From Gloeocapsa sp. PCC 7428 (GTDB lineage: Bacteria; Cyanobacteriota; Cyanobacteriia; Cyanobacteriales; Chroococcidiopsidaceae): a stretch of DNA of 64,000 nucleotides. Of the stretch, positions 63,268-64,000 are shown piece by piece; the stretch's first letter is position 1; each line of letters begins with the position of its first letter. A program made the translations under genes and the position numbers. The DNA is taken from assembly GCF_000317555.1 (NCBI RefSeq), contig NC_019745.1:3844001-3908000 (forward strand), given 5' to 3'. A model generated the notes under the pieces. That model saw nothing but the letters and a program-made list of their open reading frames with translations, was not told the DNA's origin and did not search any database.

Positions 63268-64000
63268 CTACAAAGTCAGTAACAATTCCTTAATCTTCTC
63301 ACCTTGTTTTTGCTTAAACTGCTCAGGAAACTGTAACTCAATTGTCAATGCTAAGTCAGACTCGCTGTCGTTAGGACAAACCTCTACATGAGCAATTTGA
63401 GCTAATAGACGATTGGAAGCGCTGTTATTATCAACAAGTAAACCCACAAGTGGCTTTTCTTGCTTCATCTTTGTAATATCCTGCTCTTGTAGCTGTTTTT
63501 CAGAAGACGTAGCATTACCATCAAGCTCAAGCCTTAAACTACTCGCTCCGATTTCAGTCGCTTCTCCCGCATAAAATTGTCCTTCCCAGTAAATTTGTGC
63601 TGTCGTTTGAACGCGTTTGCGTACTTGTTTGACACTACGCTCTGGCTTAAAGTCGCGGAATGAACGTGTTAAGCTTGTAGCCAGAAACTTAAATGACTGA
63701 AACGGTCGATCGACGATTTCGCGCTTTTGTCCGTACCACTCTTTCACATCTGAATAGAGAGCCAATACTAAATTATCTAACTGCGCGCGAGTCGGATTAA
63801 TAAAATCAACGACGACATGAATTTGAGTATCATTAATCGGCGTCCAGCGGACAATTCTACCATTGAGAAATGCGCGCGCGCCGTAATCGCCAATAATTTC
63901 GACTTCAACTTCATCAGGCAAGTTAGCCCACGAATCGAGCGCAATCAGCGCGCCCGTTTCTGAAATATTCACCGTAATTCCTGGAACGCTTTGATTTGCG
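63268..64000 (-). CDS. PilZ-domain protein, probably C-terminus of a BcsA-like cellulose synthase; 5' end outside window
   Basis: The frame is open from the right edge (ANQSVPGIT) into 235 further residues ending at 63268. The first part (VNISETGALIALDSWANLPDEVEVEII, then LNGRIVRWTPINDTQIHVVVDF) is a PilZ c-di-GMP-binding module, whose RxxxR segment would lie just outside the window. Next come a link (ARAQLDNLVLALYSDVKEWY, then QSFKFLATSLTRSF) and a second beta-rich segment (VQTTAQIYWEGQFYAGEATEIGASSLRLEL) that looks like a second PilZ half. LYSDVKEWY and the FLATSLTRSF block resemble the C-terminal end of cyanobacterial cellulose synthase catalytic subunits. The GT2 core is not visible, so the assignment is tentative. 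Confidence 0.7.
   Translation of the reverse strand, partial: ANQSVPGITVNISETGALIALDSWANLPDEVEVEIIGDYGARAFLNGRIVRWTPINDTQIHVVVDFINPTRAQLDNLVLALYSDVKEWYGQKREIVDRPFQSFKFLATSLTRSFRDFKPERSVKQVRKRVQTTAQIYWEGQFYAGEATEIGASSLRLELDGNATSSEKQLQEQDITKMKQEKPLVGLLVDNNSASNRLLAQIAHVEVCPNDSESDLALTIELQFPEQFKQKQGEKIKELLLTL

Noticed and set aside
1-64000. tRNA, rRNA, tmRNA or CRISPR array
   Set aside because: No T-loop or clover-leaf pattern, rRNA core or evenly spaced identical repeats with unique spacers were found in the gaps by eye. Running tRNAscan, Infernal and a CRISPR finder would settle this.

Overview
The window is chromosomal DNA from a cyanobacterium. The palindrome GCGATCGC (HIP1) is scattered through genes and spacers, the genes are typical of the phylum (an HhoA/HtrA-type Deg protease, a DevB remnant, a caspase homologue, a HetZ-related protein, a YggT protein, a VTE5-like kinase, STAND/WD40 proteins), and the spacers carry several families of short palindromic repeats. 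The base composition and repeat types would suit the Chroococcidiopsis/Gloeocapsopsis group, but that is only an inference. No tRNA, rRNA or CRISPR array was recognised.

Positions 1-9140 are an accessory, defence-like island with every recognisable gene on the minus strand: a small XRE regulator with a 12-bp tandem operator-like array, an ISP-type DNA methyltransferase split into two frames, a DUF4926 protein, an ISAs1 insertion sequence, a DUF433 antitoxin with a beheaded DUF5615 toxin, and a large PLD-like/SNF2 helicase that runs off the left edge. Positions 9140-10150 are gene-free and contain a MITE-like element.

Positions 10.1-28 kb are mostly housekeeping. They hold a SpoU rRNA methyltransferase, an iron-type ABC permease and ATPase pair behind a Fur-box-like site, a Pro-rich membrane protein, an Mla-type ATPase, a Tat-exported pseudo-caspase, sat, a SWIM-finger protein, mnmA, a DUF1622 membrane protein, an M61 peptidase, a PilB-like N1/N2 protein without an ATPase core, and a HetZ-related protein.

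Positions 28.7-37 kb carry signalling genes: an NB-ARC/14-blade WD40 protein, a hybrid histidine kinase and a GGDEF/EAL protein. Positions 37.6-45 kb carry metabolic and small conserved genes (upp, yggT, aroE, an alpha/beta hydrolase, an aldo/keto reductase, a VTE5-like kinase, yidD) and a decayed DevB fragment. At 45.4-47.8 kb a flavin monooxygenase and a TetR regulator diverge over two near-identical operator palindromes. Positions 48-59.8 kb hold a Ser/Thr kinase, a 7-blade WD40 protein, a malectin-like protein, a VanX-like peptidase, an orphan HicB, an AraC regulator next to a secreted ABM-like protein, a DUF72 protein, a UbiH-type hydroxylase and YebC. Positions 59.8-64 kb hold two sugar ABC permeases, an HhoA-type protease and the C-terminus of a PilZ-containing, probably BcsA-like, protein cut by the right edge.

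The best candidates for something undescribed are the XRE/ISP/DUF4926/SNF2-PLD island with its operator array, the PilB-like protein without an ATPase, and the nested families of small mobile repeats, one of which appears to have rebuilt a toxin gene and another the end of the STAND gene.
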